DNA of 35,349 bases from Rhodobacter sp. (GTDB lineage: Bacteria; Pseudomonadota; Alphaproteobacteria; Rhodobacterales; Rhodobacteraceae): assembly GCA_022340385.1 (NCBI GenBank), contig JAJDOB010000034.1:1-35349 (forward strand), written 5' to 3'. The notes beneath the pieces are model-generated. The model did no database searches, had not been told where the DNA came from, and saw only the letters and a program-made list of their open reading frames with translations. Position 1 is the stretch's first letter; every line of letters starts with the position of its first letter. The position numbers and the translations under genes were made by a program. This document shows, piece by piece, positions 25,056 to 32,995 of this stretch.

Positions 25056-25346
25056 TCCGCGCTGCCGGCGGGCATCGGCCACAAGGCCGATCGCGATGGC
25101 CGGCGAAGGGGCCGGGCTTTACGTTTCGATAACATTTCCGCCGCAATCAGGTGCGAACAGATTGGATATTCGCATATTTTCAATATGTTGGCCGAATACC
25201 AGTTTTCCGGTTTTCCGGAAAACCGGATCTGAAACCGGGACCGCCTGCCCACGCCTGAAACCGCAGAACTCATGCGCCGTTTCGTGCAGAAATGCTTTGC
25301 GAAAAGCCTGCCGCCCGGGTCCGTGCCGGATTGGCTGGCAGTCAGA
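25056..25346. other. 291-bp intergenic region with several dyads after xerD
   Basis: No gene with a plausible ribosome site is visible. In order it holds: a 7-bp hairpin ATCGGCC-ACAA-GGCCGAT (25074-25091) 18 nt after the xerD stop, probably its message end; an inverted repeat CATATT-TTC-AATATG (25173-25187); and a 22-bp perfect palindrome (25206-25227). The flanking genes converge. Confidence 0.55.
25206..25227. repeat. 22-bp perfect palindrome
   Basis: TCCGGTTTTCC followed by its exact reverse complement GGAAAACCGGA, with no spacer. An extra TTTTCCGG copy precedes it, so the element reads as TTTTCCGG twice and then AAAACCGG. It lies between convergent genes. It could be a protein-binding site or part of a terminator, but no T-run follows. 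Confidence 0.7.
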
Positions 25347-26147
25347 TCAGTGCCGCAATTCGACCGGCAGCACGTCTTCGCTTGGCCAGATGCCGGTCGT
25401 CAGCGCCGCGTCATAGCCCTGCGTCAGCCCGGCGGCGCGCATCGCCGCGACCGCGGAATCAACGTCATAGACCAGGCGGTGGAACGTCACGCCGCCCCCC
25501 GACAGACGCGCAAACCGGGTCTGGGGCCGGCCATCATGCGGCGGCATCCCGATTGCCCCGGCATTGATCCAGCGCACGCGGCCGATATCGCGCGCGAATG
25601 CCAGCCCCGAATGCCCGGCGATCACCTGATCGACCTGGCCCACCGCGGCTTCGAGCGCCGCGATTTCCTCCAGAAACGCGCCGGCATCCGAGCTTGGCCA
25701 CAGGAAACGCGCCACGTCGGTCGCGCCACCATGCAGCACCGCGATACGCCGACCGGCATGCCGAAATGTCAGAACGTCGGGCAGGCTGTTCATCCAGTCG
25801 CGCTCTTGCGCGCGCATTTGCGCCGCGCCATGCGCATACCAGCCCGCCGACAGCAGGTCACAGACCGTTCCCTCGTCAAATCCGCATCCGCACGACGCCG
25901 CCCCCGCTGCAAGCTGCTTTTCGCAGTTGCCCGCCACCACCGGGCAGCCGAAGTGGCGGATGGCCGCCACCGTCGCAGCCGCATCGGCGCAATAGGCCAC
26001 CACATCGCCGGTGCAGATGCAGTTCGACGCGGCCACCCCGCGCGCTGCCGCGACGTCGACAAACGCCTGCGTCGCCTGAAGGTTCGAACAGGGCCCGCCA
26101 AAGACCAGCACCTCGCCCTTCAGGCTTCCCAAATCCTTGACACGCAC
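25347..26147 (-). CDS. Metallophosphoesterase-fold protein with altered metal site
   Basis: A 266-residue cytoplasmic protein that follows the calcineurin-like phosphoesterase pattern. The first motif, normally DxHGN, reads GGPCSNLQA (Gly18, Cys20 in place of Asp and His). The second, CTGDVVAYCAD, is intact at Asp48. The third, normally GNHD/E, is GNCE (73-76). The fourth is VLHGG (His139). The last, normally GHTH, is GHSG (179 intact, second His lost), followed by INAGAIGMPPHDGRPQTRF. It is also rich in cysteine, with CICTGD and ASCGCGF. Several metal ligands are therefore missing, so ordinary two-metal catalysis is doubtful. It is transcribed divergently from the CNNM-type gene. Confidence 0.75.
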   Translation of the reverse strand: MRVKDLGSLKGEVLVFGGPCSNLQATQAFVDVAAARGVAASNCICTGDVVAYCADAAATVAAIRHFGCPVVAGNCEKQLAAGAASCGCGFDEGTVCDLLSAGWYAHGAAQMRAQERDWMNSLPDVLTFRHAGRRIAVLHGGATDVARFLWPSSDAGAFLEEIAALEAAVGQVDQVIAGHSGLAFARDIGRVRWINAGAIGMPPHDGRPQTRFARLSGGGVTFHRLVYDVDSAVAAMRAAGLTQGYDAALTTGIWPSEDVLPVELRH

Positions 26148-26219
26148 CCTGCCAGTCCTTCCTTGAAAGCGCCGCCGACGCGCCCCATAAGACGGTGAAC
26201 CCTAGAAAAGACAAGCACC

Positions 26220-27527
26220 ATGGACAGCCCCGCCCCAATTCTTGACGCCGCATTCTGGATCACCGCCGCCGCCATTCTGGGCCTGCTGGTGCTGTCGGCC
26301 TTCTTTTCCGGATCCGAAACCGCGCTGACGGCGGCCTCGCGCGGCAAACTGCGCAGCCAGGCCGACAAGGGCAATCGCGGCGCCGAACGCGCGCTGGCGA
26401 TCACCGAAGACAACGAGCGCCTGATCGGGTCGGTGCTGCTGGGAAACAACCTGGTGAACATATTGGCCGCCTCGCTGGCGACCGCGCTTTTCACCCGGGC
26501 TTTCGGCGAATCCGGCGTCGCGCTGGCGACGCTGGTGATGACATTGCTGGTGCTGATCTTTGCCGAGGTGCTGCCGAAAACCTACGCAATCACCAATGCC
26601 GAACGCGCCGCCGCGCTGGTCGCCCCGATCATCCGGGTGCTGATCCTGGTGTTCGCGCCGGTGGTCGGCGCGGTGCGCGCGCTGGTGCGCGGTATCCTCA
26701 GCCTGTTCGGCGTGCAGACCGATCCGGAAAGCCAAATTCTTGCGGTGCGCGATGAAATCGCCGGCGCAATCTCGCTGGGTCATTCCGAAGGTGCCGTCCA
26801 GAAGGAAGACCGCGACCGCCTGCTGGGGGCGCTGGATCTGGGCGACCGCACGGTCGAGGAGATCATGCTTCACCGCAGCGACATCGAAACCATCGATGCC
26901 GATCTGCCGCCCGGCGAGGTTCTGGAACAATGCCTGGCCTCGGCGCACACCCGGCTGCCGGTCTATCGCAACGATCCCGAGAACATCATCGGTGTGATCC
27001 ACGCCAAGGATCTGCTGCGCGCCATGTATGCCCGCCGCCGCGCCGCCAGCAACGATGCCGACGCGCTGGAAGGCTTTGACGTGCAGGAAGTCGCGATGGA
27101 GCCGTATTTCGTGCCAGAGACCACCACGCTGGACGACCAGATGCGCCAGTTCCTGCGACGGCACACGCATTTTGCGCTGGTTGTCGATGAATACGGCAGC
27201 TTGCAGGGGCTGATCACGCTGGAGGATATTCTTGAGGAAATCGTCGGCGAGATCACCGACGAATTCGACATCAGCGCCGAAAATCCGATGCGCCGCACCG
27301 ATGACGGCCATCTGCTGATCGACGGCGCGATGACCATCCGCGACTTCAATCGCGCGACCGACTGGAACCTGCCCGATGACGAGGCCAACACGGTTGCCGG
27401 TCTGGTGATCCACGAGGCGCAGATGATCCCGACGCAGGGCCAGGTGTTCAGTTTCCATGGTTTCCGGTTCGAGGTGACGGGGCGCGAGGCAAATCGCATC
27501 ACCCGGTTGAAAATCCGGCCGCTGTAG
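26220..27527 (+). CDS. CNNM/CorC-HlyC family membrane protein (DUF21-CBS-CorC)
   Basis: A 435-residue inner-membrane protein with three parts in order. A DUF21 membrane domain (about 10-190) includes LSAFFSGSETALTAASRGKL, LLGNNLVNILAASL and EVLPKTYAITNAERAA. A pair of CBS domains (about 205-335) includes IMLHRSDIETID, TRLPVYRNDPENIIGVIHAK and ALVVDEYGSLQGLITLEDIL. A C-terminal CorC/HlyC domain (about 345-432) includes LLIDGAMTIRDFNRATDW. Family members export or sense magnesium or other divalent cations; older annotations call them hemolysins. The exact ion cannot be read here. No good ribosome site is visible at ATG 26220, but the membrane domain needs this start. Confidence 0.92.
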   Translation: MDSPAPILDAAFWITAAAILGLLVLSAFFSGSETALTAASRGKLRSQADKGNRGAERALAITEDNERLIGSVLLGNNLVNILAASLATALFTRAFGESGVALATLVMTLLVLIFAEVLPKTYAITNAERAAALVAPIIRVLILVFAPVVGAVRALVRGILSLFGVQTDPESQILAVRDEIAGAISLGHSEGAVQKEDRDRLLGALDLGDRTVEEIMLHRSDIETIDADLPPGEVLEQCLASAHTRLPVYRNDPENIIGVIHAKDLLRAMYARRRAASNDADALEGFDVQEVAMEPYFVPETTTLDDQMRQFLRRHTHFALVVDEYGSLQGLITLEDILEEIVGEITDEFDISAENPMRRTDDGHLLIDGAMTIRDFNRATDWNLPDDEANTVAGLVIHEAQMIPTQGQVFSFHGFRFEVTGREANRITRLKIRPL

Positions 27528-27642
27528 GCGCGCGCAGCGACCGGCCTGCCCGCGCCGTTCGGCTTGACAGCCACCGCGCCAGCCGACACGTTTGCGGTCA
27601 TGGGCCTGCCATCTCTGCCGGCCGTTTCGAAGGTTTCCCCGG

Positions 27643-28830
27643 ATGTGCCCAGCCAAGCCCGTACCATTCGACGACACGATCACCATTGATACGCTGACCC
27701 GCGACCCCTATCCGATCTACCGGCGTCTGCGCCAGGAGGCACCGGTGCTGCGGGTCAAGGCGCTGAACCGCATCCTGCTGACCCGCGCCACCGACACGCG
27801 CTACGTCAAGGACACACCGGATCTGTTCAGCGCCAACGATCCGAACACGCCGATGCTGCGGGCCTTCCAGGTTCATACCCTGATGCGAAAGGACGGCCCC
27901 GACCATAAGCGAGAGCGCATGGCGATGGCACCGGCCTTTGCTCCGAAAGTCATCCTGAATGACTGGGTGCCCGCCTACCGCCGCTTCGCCCGGGAGTATA
28001 TCGACCGGCTTGCGACCGGCGAGGTGGTCAATCTGTTTCCGGCCCTGTCCGCCCCCTATGCCGCGCGCGGGCTGGCGCATCTGCTGGGGCTGGACGAGGC
28101 CAGCGACGACGAGATGCAGCGCTGGAGCCAGGCTCTGATCGACGGGGCCGGCAATTTCGGCTGGGCCGATGGCCCGTTTGCAATCTCCGACCGGGCAAAT
28201 GCCGAAATGAACAGCCTGTTCGACCGCCTTGCCCCGCGCCATCTGGCAGAGCCGAACAATTCCGCCTATTCCGTGATGCTGAACGCGGACGACCCGATTG
28301 CACAAAGCCAGATCCGGGCCAACCTCAAGATCGCCATCGGCGGCGGCATCAACGAGCCGCGCGATGCCTTGCTGACCATCCTCTATGGCCTGCTGACCAA
28401 CCCCGACCAGTTGGCCCATGTGCGCGCGAACGACGCCTGGACGACCGCATTCGAGGAAGGCGTGCGCTGGGTCGCACCGATTCAGGTCAGCGCGCGGCTG
28501 GTGCGGGAAGACACGGAAATTCGCGGCCATGCGGTTGCAAAGGGTGAAACCGTGATGACTTCCCAGGCCTCTGCCTGCCGGGACGAGTCGATCTATGGCG
28601 ACGACGGCGAAAACTACAACGTCTTCCGCGACAAGGCTCCGCATCAGGCCTTCGGCAACGGGGCGCATTTCTGCCTTGGCACCCATGTGGCGCGCAAGGC
28701 GGTGGCAGAGGTGATGCTGCCGATGCTGTTCGACCGCTTTCCCAACATGTCACTGCCCGATCCAGAGGCGGTTGTCTGGTCCGGATTCGGCTTTCGCGGA
28801 CCACTGAATCTGCCGGTGCGACTGGCCTGA
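27643..28830 (+). CDS. Cytochrome P450
   Basis: Heme-thiolate monooxygenase-type enzyme, 395 residues from the ATG at 27643. The frame is open from 27592, but that extension is not P450-like. The heme motif FGNGAHFCLGTHVAR gives Cys344 as axial ligand. The K-helix ExxR is Glu272-Arg275 (FEEGVRW). The I-helix at 230-241 reads IAIGGGINEPRD: the usual acid-Thr pair that protonates bound oxygen is Glu-Pro here. The substrate is unknown, and no ferredoxin or reductase gene lies next to it. A weak promoter-like TTGACA (27564) with CACGTT 17 bases later precedes it. Confidence 0.93.
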   Translation: MCPAKPVPFDDTITIDTLTRDPYPIYRRLRQEAPVLRVKALNRILLTRATDTRYVKDTPDLFSANDPNTPMLRAFQVHTLMRKDGPDHKRERMAMAPAFAPKVILNDWVPAYRRFAREYIDRLATGEVVNLFPALSAPYAARGLAHLLGLDEASDDEMQRWSQALIDGAGNFGWADGPFAISDRANAEMNSLFDRLAPRHLAEPNNSAYSVMLNADDPIAQSQIRANLKIAIGGGINEPRDALLTILYGLLTNPDQLAHVRANDAWTTAFEEGVRWVAPIQVSARLVREDTEIRGHAVAKGETVMTSQASACRDESIYGDDGENYNVFRDKAPHQAFGNGAHFCLGTHVARKAVAEVMLPMLFDRFPNMSLPDPEAVVWSGFGFRGPLNLPVRLA

Positions 28831-28897
28831 GGCTGGCCAATCCGGGCCGCCGGATGCTATGCTGGCCCGGTATTTCGAGTGAAAAGAGGTAAAGCCA

Positions 28898-30154
28898 ATG
28901 CGTATTTTCCTGTTTTGCCTGATACTTATGGGGATTGGCGGCCCGGCCAGCGCCTTTTGCGGCTTGTACGTCGCGCGCGCCGATGGCGAATTGTTCAACG
29001 AGGCCTCCAGGGTGGTTTTCGTGCGGGACGGGCGCAGGTCGGTAATCACCATGGCTTCGGATTATCGCGGCCCGGCGGCGGAATTCGCCATGATCGTGCC
29101 CAGCCCCAAGGTGCTGCAACGCAACCAGATCCGCACGGTGAAGGCGGAAACCGTGGCGCATTTGGATGCCTACAGCGCACCGCGTCTGGTCGAATACGAA
29201 GACCGTGACCCCTGCCAGCCGGAAATTCTGGAAGAACCGTTTGTTGTGCAGGCAGCGCCCGGACCGGTCGTGCGGCGCGGCCCAAGGGCGCTTGGCGTCA
29301 CGGTCGAGGCCGAATACGCCGTCGGCGTCTACGACATCGCCATCCTGTCGGCCAGGGACAGCGACGGGCTGGTCACCTATCTGCGCCAGGAAGGCTACAG
29401 GATCCCGCGCGGCGCCGAACTGGTGCTGGCCGATTACATCGCCGACGGCATGAAGTTCTTCGTCGCCCGCGTGAACCTCAAACGCCATGACCGCGCCGCG
29501 GCCCGCGAATTGCCGCCGCTTCAGATCAGCTTTCGGAGCCCGAAATTCATGCTGCCCCTGCAACTGGGCAAGATCAACGGCGACACCGAACAGCAGGTGC
29601 TGCTGTTGACACTGACCCGCAAGGGCCGGGTCGAGGCGGCAAACTACAGGAACGCCCGCATCCCCAGCAATATCGAGATCCCGGTCTTTGTCGAGGATGT
29701 GTTCGGCCAGTTCTACAGACGGATCTTCGCAGGCGCCGCCAGACCCGACACCGTGGTCACCGAATACGCCTGGGACATGGCCTGGTGCGACCCCTGCGCC
29801 GCCGATCCGCTCAGCAGCAGGGAATTGCGCGACCTTGGCGCCACCTGGGCGCGCGGCAGCAACGCCACGGTCCAGGACGTCTTTGTCACCCGCATGCATT
29901 TCCGCTACAACAAGTCCCAGTTCCAGCGCGATCTGTTGCTGCGCGTCACCGAGGATCGCAGCAATTTCCAGGGCCGCTATGTCCTGCGCCATCCCTATGG
30001 CCAGCGCCTGACCTGCAAGGCCACCGAATACGTCAACGACACCCGCAGGCGTCTGCGCGCCGAGGGCGTCGCCTTGCGCAAACTGACCGGCTGGTCGCAA
30101 CGCGAGATCGACAAGCGCATCCGCCAGTCGGTGCCCGCGCTCTACAGATATTGA
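28898..30154 (+). CDS. DUF2330 family exported protein
   Basis: A 418-residue protein with a signal peptide (1-19, cut likely after PASA before FCGLYVA). It matches the pattern I know for DUF2330: AFCGLYVARADGELFNEASR right after the signal, ITMASDYRGPAAEFAMIVPS, and the late Trp/Cys motif AWDMAWCDPCAADPLS. Cysteines at the mature N-terminus, in DPCQPEIL, in WCDPC and in LTCKATEY suggest disulfides or a metal or redox site outside the cytoplasm. The biochemical role of the family is not known to me. The ATG at 28898 follows an AAAGAGG site. It follows the P450 gene by 67 nt in the same direction and may be cotranscribed. Confidence 0.85.
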   Translation: MRIFLFCLILMGIGGPASAFCGLYVARADGELFNEASRVVFVRDGRRSVITMASDYRGPAAEFAMIVPSPKVLQRNQIRTVKAETVAHLDAYSAPRLVEYEDRDPCQPEILEEPFVVQAAPGPVVRRGPRALGVTVEAEYAVGVYDIAILSARDSDGLVTYLRQEGYRIPRGAELVLADYIADGMKFFVARVNLKRHDRAAARELPPLQISFRSPKFMLPLQLGKINGDTEQQVLLLTLTRKGRVEAANYRNARIPSNIEIPVFVEDVFGQFYRRIFAGAARPDTVVTEYAWDMAWCDPCAADPLSSRELRDLGATWARGSNATVQDVFVTRMHFRYNKSQFQRDLLLRVTEDRSNFQGRYVLRHPYGQRLTCKATEYVNDTRRRLRAEGVALRKLTGWSQREIDKRIRQSVPALYRY

Positions 30155-30243
30155 TCCCCGGGCTTCTTCTCGTCCCAAATACCAAAAGACCCCCATATCC
30201 AACACGCCGCGGCCGGTGCACACGGCACCTCTCCCCCGCTGCG

Positions 30244-30264
30244 AAAAAGCCGCGCGGCAGCGCG
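30244..30264 (-). terminator. Possible terminator of the HerA-like gene
   Basis: On the minus strand CGCGC-TGCC-GCGCG forms a short GC hairpin, followed by GC and five T residues, just after the stop at 30279. The stem is only 5 bp, though other pairings with the neighbouring GCCGCGCGGC palindrome are possible. The rest of the 124-bp convergent gap (30155-30278) shows nothing else I can name. Confidence 0.45.
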
Positions 30265-30278
30265 CCCGCTGAATTCCG

Positions 30279-31829
30279 TCAGCGTCCCTTGAACAATCCG
30301 CCCAGGATTCCGCGCACGATGCGCCGGCCGGTGGTGCCCTTCAGCTCCTTGACCACCGCATCCGCCAGCGCGCCGCCAAAGCTTTTGCTGCGCGAGGATT
30401 CGCGCGAGGTGCGCGAGCTTGAACGCGGCACATCCTTGCCCGAATAGCGCCGGCCAGAGCGGTATTCGCGCTCTTCCTCTTTCGCGCGCTCTTCTTCCGC
30501 CTCGGCCGCAGCGGCCTCTTTCGCGGCGTTTTCGGCACGGGCCTTCAGGGTTTCAAAGGCGCTTTCGCGATCGTGGATTTCCTCGTATTTGCCCAGTATC
30601 GGAGAGCTGTCGATCACCGCCTTGCGCTCGCTCGCCGTGATCGGCCCCAGTTGCGACGACGGCGGGCGGATCAGCGTGCGCTCGACAACGCCGGGCGCGC
30701 CCTTGCTTTCCAGCATCGAGGTTACCGCCTCGCCGACGCCGACCTCGCGGATGGCTTCCTCGGTGTCGAACCGCGGGTTGTCGCGATACGTCTGCGCCGC
30801 CCGGCGCAACGCCTGCTTGTCGCGCGCGGTAAAGGCGCGCAGCGCGTGCTGGACGCGATTCCCCAACTGGCCCAGGATATCTTCGGGCACATCGGCCGGG
30901 TTCTGGGTGATGAAATAGACCCCGACCCCCTTTGACCGGATCAGCCGCGCGACCTGTTCGACCTTGTCGATCAGCGCCTTGGGCGCATCGTCGAACAGCA
31001 GATGCGCCTCGTCGAAGAAGAACACCAGGCGCGGCTTGTCCGGATCGCCGACCTCTGGCAGTTCCTCGAACAGTTCCGACAGCAGCCACAACAGGAAGGT
31101 CGCGTAAAGTTTCGGCGACTGCATCAATTGATCCGCCGCCAGGATGTTGATTCGTCCCTGCCCCTCGGGCGTGCTGCGCATCAGGTCGGACAGTTCCAGC
31201 GCGGGTTCGCCGAACAGATGCGTGCCGCCCTGGTTTTCCAGCACCAGCAACTGGCGCTGAATCGCGCCGATGCTGGCCGCCGAGATATGACCATAGCGCA
31301 GCGACAGATCGGGTGCGTTTTCGCCGACCCAGACCAGCAGCGCACGCAGATCCTTCAGATCCAGCAGCGGCAGCCCTTCATCATCCGACAGGCGGAAGGC
31401 GATGTTCAGCACGCCCTCCTGCGCTTCGGACAGGTCAAGCAGACGCGCCAGCAGCAATGGCCCCATCTCTGCCACGGTGGTGCGCACCGGGTGCCCCTGT
31501 TCCCCGAACAGATCCCAGAATGTCACCGGGAAGGCCGCGTAGGAATAATCGGTGAACCCGATGGTGACGGCGCGCTTGGTGAACGCCTCGTGCAGTTTGA
31601 AGCCGGTCGATCCGGCCAGCGCCAGCCCCGCCAGATCGCCCTTCACATCCGACAGGAACACCGGCACGCCGGCCTGGGAAAATCCCTCGGCCAGAATTTG
31701 CAGCGTCACCGTCTTGCCGGTGCCGGTGGCGCCGGCGATCAGCCCGTGCCGGTTGGCATATCTCAACAACAAGCCTTGCGCCCGGGCATAGTGTTCACCG
31801 CCCCCGCCCAGAAAAATCGTGTCACTCAT
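30279..31829 (-). CDS. HerA-like ATPase, DUF853 family
   Basis: A 516-residue P-loop ATPase of the HerA/FtsK type. Walker A is GATGTGKT (33-40) and Walker B is [12 protein letters not shown]. The sensor/arginine region is [20 protein letters not shown], then [17 protein letters not shown]. The C-terminus is a charged coiled coil (Ala/Glu-rich, about 430-465) and a Ser/Arg-rich tail ending GGLFKGR. I chose ATG 31829 over a TTG nine codons upstream because it is preceded by GGGGG and gives the usual [11 protein letters not shown] start. Proteins of this family are widespread but poorly characterised; DNA translocation or envelope roles have been suggested by fold. No nuclease partner such as NurA lies next to it, so a DNA-end-resection role is not supported by context. 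Confidence 0.88.
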   Translation of the reverse strand: MSDTIFLGGGGEHYARAQGLLLRYANRHGLIAGATGTGKTVTLQILAEGFSQAGVPVFLSDVKGDLAGLALAGSTGFKLHEAFTKRAVTIGFTDYSYAAFPVTFWDLFGEQGHPVRTTVAEMGPLLLARLLDLSEAQEGVLNIAFRLSDDEGLPLLDLKDLRALLVWVGENAPDLSLRYGHISAASIGAIQRQLLVLENQGGTHLFGEPALELSDLMRSTPEGQGRINILAADQLMQSPKLYATFLLWLLSELFEELPEVGDPDKPRLVFFFDEAHLLFDDAPKALIDKVEQVARLIRSKGVGVYFITQNPADVPEDILGQLGNRVQHALRAFTARDKQALRRAAQTYRDNPRFDTEEAIREVGVGEAVTSMLESKGAPGVVERTLIRPPSSQLGPITASERKAVIDSSPILGKYEEIHDRESAFETLKARAENAAKEAAAAEAEEERAKEEEREYRSGRRYSGKDVPRSSSRTSRESSRSKSFGGALADAVVKELKGTTGRRIVRGILGGLFKGR

Positions 31830-31924
31830 TGCGCGTTGCCCCCGGTTTGCATTCAACGTTCGCCGACAAAATACATCCTTAACCTTTTTGTGCCACCTTT
31901 GATCGCATCAAACGCCATATCTTG

Positions 31925-31984
31925 TGGTGTTTGGTTTGACTTCCTCCCTGTCAGACTGACCGCGCCCCAGGGCGCGGTTTTTTT
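31925..31984 (+). ncRNA. Candidate small RNA with CCUCCC loop (cuckoo/CcsR-like)
   Basis: About 60 nt. A hairpin GTTTGAC (31934-31940), loop TTCCTCCCT, GTCAGAC (31950-31956) presents an anti-Shine-Dalgarno sequence. It is followed within 2 nt by a strong terminator hairpin (31959-31978) and T-run. A CCATAT element at 31915-31920 with CTTTGAT about 11 bases before it (31907 backward) resembles an RpoH-class promoter. Alphaproteobacterial cuckoo (CcsR) RNAs are short and stress-induced and carry a CCUCCUCCC loop; here only the CCUCCC part is present and in a single loop. The start site is inferred. Confidence 0.5.
31959..31984 (+). terminator. Strong rho-independent terminator with no gene upstream
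   Basis: ACCGCGCC and GGCGCGGT form an 8-bp perfect stem around CCAG, followed by seven T residues including the last stem base. On the plus strand no gene ends before it, because the neighbour on the left runs on the minus strand. A short non-coding transcript must therefore end here. Confidence 0.85.
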
Positions 31985-32021
31985 CCGCGAAATTCAGCCG
32001 AAAATCGTGATAATTTCACTG

Positions 32022-32050
32022 TTGACGCACCGTTACAAACGCCTTAGCGT
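32022..32050 (+). promoter_or_regulatory. Predicted promoter of a second short RNA
   Basis: TTGACG (32022-32027), 17 bases, then TAGCGT (32045-32050). The -35 hexamer is close to consensus and spacing is optimal. Transcription would start near 32057, about 70 nt before the second terminator. Confidence 0.5.
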
Positions 32051-32056
32051 CCGCGC

Positions 32057-32125
32057 CATATAAGTCGGCCAGTCCGACAGGGAGAGAAAAATCAGAGAAA
32101 AGGGCCTCTTCGCGGGCCCTTTTTT
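32057..32125 (+). ncRNA. Candidate second small RNA or terminated leader (about 69 nt)
   Basis: From the predicted start the RNA would contain a small hairpin GTCGG-CCAGT-CCGAC (32064-32078). An unpaired purine-rich stretch with GACAGGGAG (32076-32084) follows, then a 9-bp terminator. No start codon is present in it. It could be a free small RNA or an attenuated 5' leader of the IalB-family gene downstream. GACAGGGAG is the exact complement of CTCCCTGTC in the preceding RNA (31944-31952). Confidence 0.45.
32098..32125 (+). terminator. Second strong rho-independent terminator
   Basis: AAAAGGGCC (32098-32106) and GGCCCTTTT (32115-32123) form a 9-bp stem with loop TCTTCGCG, followed by T residues to 32125. 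It lies 194 bases upstream of the ialB start with no gene before it on this strand. Confidence 0.82.
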
Positions 32126-32248
32126 CATGGTCGTTTTCCAGGCTGGCTTTTTCATCGCATATCGGCACCGGCCATCAGCCGGGTTCGCGGTTCAGACCGG
32201 TCGAATCGGCTTCGGGCGGAATGGCGCGAACCGGGCCGGGCGCGTCGA

Positions 32249-32277
32249 TTGACACCTGACTCTGGCAAACCTGCATG
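32249..32277 (+). promoter_or_regulatory. Possible promoter of the IalB-family gene
   Basis: TTGACA (32249-32254) is a perfect -35 hexamer; at 17 bases the -10 would be TGCATG (32272-32277), which is weak. A start near 32284 excludes the in-frame ATG at 32275 and supports the ATG at 32320. Confidence 0.4.
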
Positions 32278-32319
32278 CTACATCCAAGGCAAATCACGCA
32301 AGCGATCAATGGACATCTC

Positions 32320-32979
32320 ATGACTCACCTGACCAAGACCCTGCCGTTTCTGCTTATGCTGGCCATGGCCACGCCAAGCCTTGCACAAACCACGACAGAG
32401 GCCGATGCGGCGCCCGCAGACACCACCGCAGCAGACACCACCGCAGCCGAAGCGACCGATCCGCTGGCGCTTTCGATGGGCAAGGAAGATGTCGCGGTTG
32501 GCGGCGTCTATATCGACAGCGAACACGGCGACTGGCAGCTGCGCTGCATCAAGGCGGCAGAGGGCAACTACGATCCCTGCCAGATGTATCAGCTGCTGGA
32601 TGACGGCAACGGCAATCCGGTTGCCGAGATCAACATCTTCCCGCTGCCCGGGGGCGAGGGCAAACCTGCCGCCGGCGCCACCATCATTACCCCGCTTGAA
32701 ACCCTGCTGACGCAACAGCTGGGGCTGTCGGTCGATGGCAGCGCGGTCAAGAAATACCCGTTCAGCTGGTGCAGCACGGTCGGCTGTTTCAGCCGGATCG
32801 GATTTTCCGAAGGCGAGGTCGCGGCGTTCAAGCGCGGCAACAACGCCGCCGTGATCATCGTACCGGTGGCGGCAGCCGATCAGAAGATCAGCCTGAAAAT
32901 CTCGCTGTCCGGCTTCACGGCAGGCTTCAAGGCCGCGACCGATCACGCCCAGGCCGGCGCCGAAGCCAAGACGGAATAG
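32320..32979 (+). CDS. IalB-family exported protein (invasion associated locus B)
   Basis: A 219-residue periplasmic protein. The signal peptide covers about 1-22 (ending TPSLA before QTT). A low-complexity Ala/Thr/Asp linker follows (to about residue 50), then the IalB domain. That domain shows the pair of disulfide-type cysteines in WQLRCIKAAEGNYDPCQMYQ and a second pair in FSWCSTVGCFSRIGF. The frame is open from an ATG at 32275, but the ATG at 32320 leads directly into a typical signal peptide and fits the promoter. The name comes from Bartonella; in free-living Rhodobacterales these proteins are common and of unknown role, so the name does not imply virulence here. Confidence 0.88.
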   Translation: MTHLTKTLPFLLMLAMATPSLAQTTTEADAAPADTTAADTTAAEATDPLALSMGKEDVAVGGVYIDSEHGDWQLRCIKAAEGNYDPCQMYQLLDDGNGNPVAEINIFPLPGGEGKPAAGATIITPLETLLTQQLGLSVDGSAVKKYPFSWCSTVGCFSRIGFSEGEVAAFKRGNNAAVIIVPVAAADQKISLKISLSGFTAGFKAATDHAQAGAEAKTE

Positions 32980-32995
32980 CCCAAACTTTCAACAG

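Larger units (their letters stand above)
31830..32319. other. 490-bp gene-free region with two tandem terminator-ended RNA units
   Basis: It lies between the divergent HerA-like and IalB-family genes, with no protein gene visible. It holds two plus-strand rho-independent terminators (ending 31984 and 32125) that follow no gene, each preceded by promoter-like sequence, and then the probable ialB promoter (32249-32277). The HerA-like gene promoter must lie near 31835-31900 on the minus strand; I could not define it. Confidence 0.7.

Noticed and set aside
28487-30223. 578-codon open frame on the minus strand across the P450 and DUF2330 genes
   Set aside because: It overlaps two well-supported genes on the other strand and shows no family motif.
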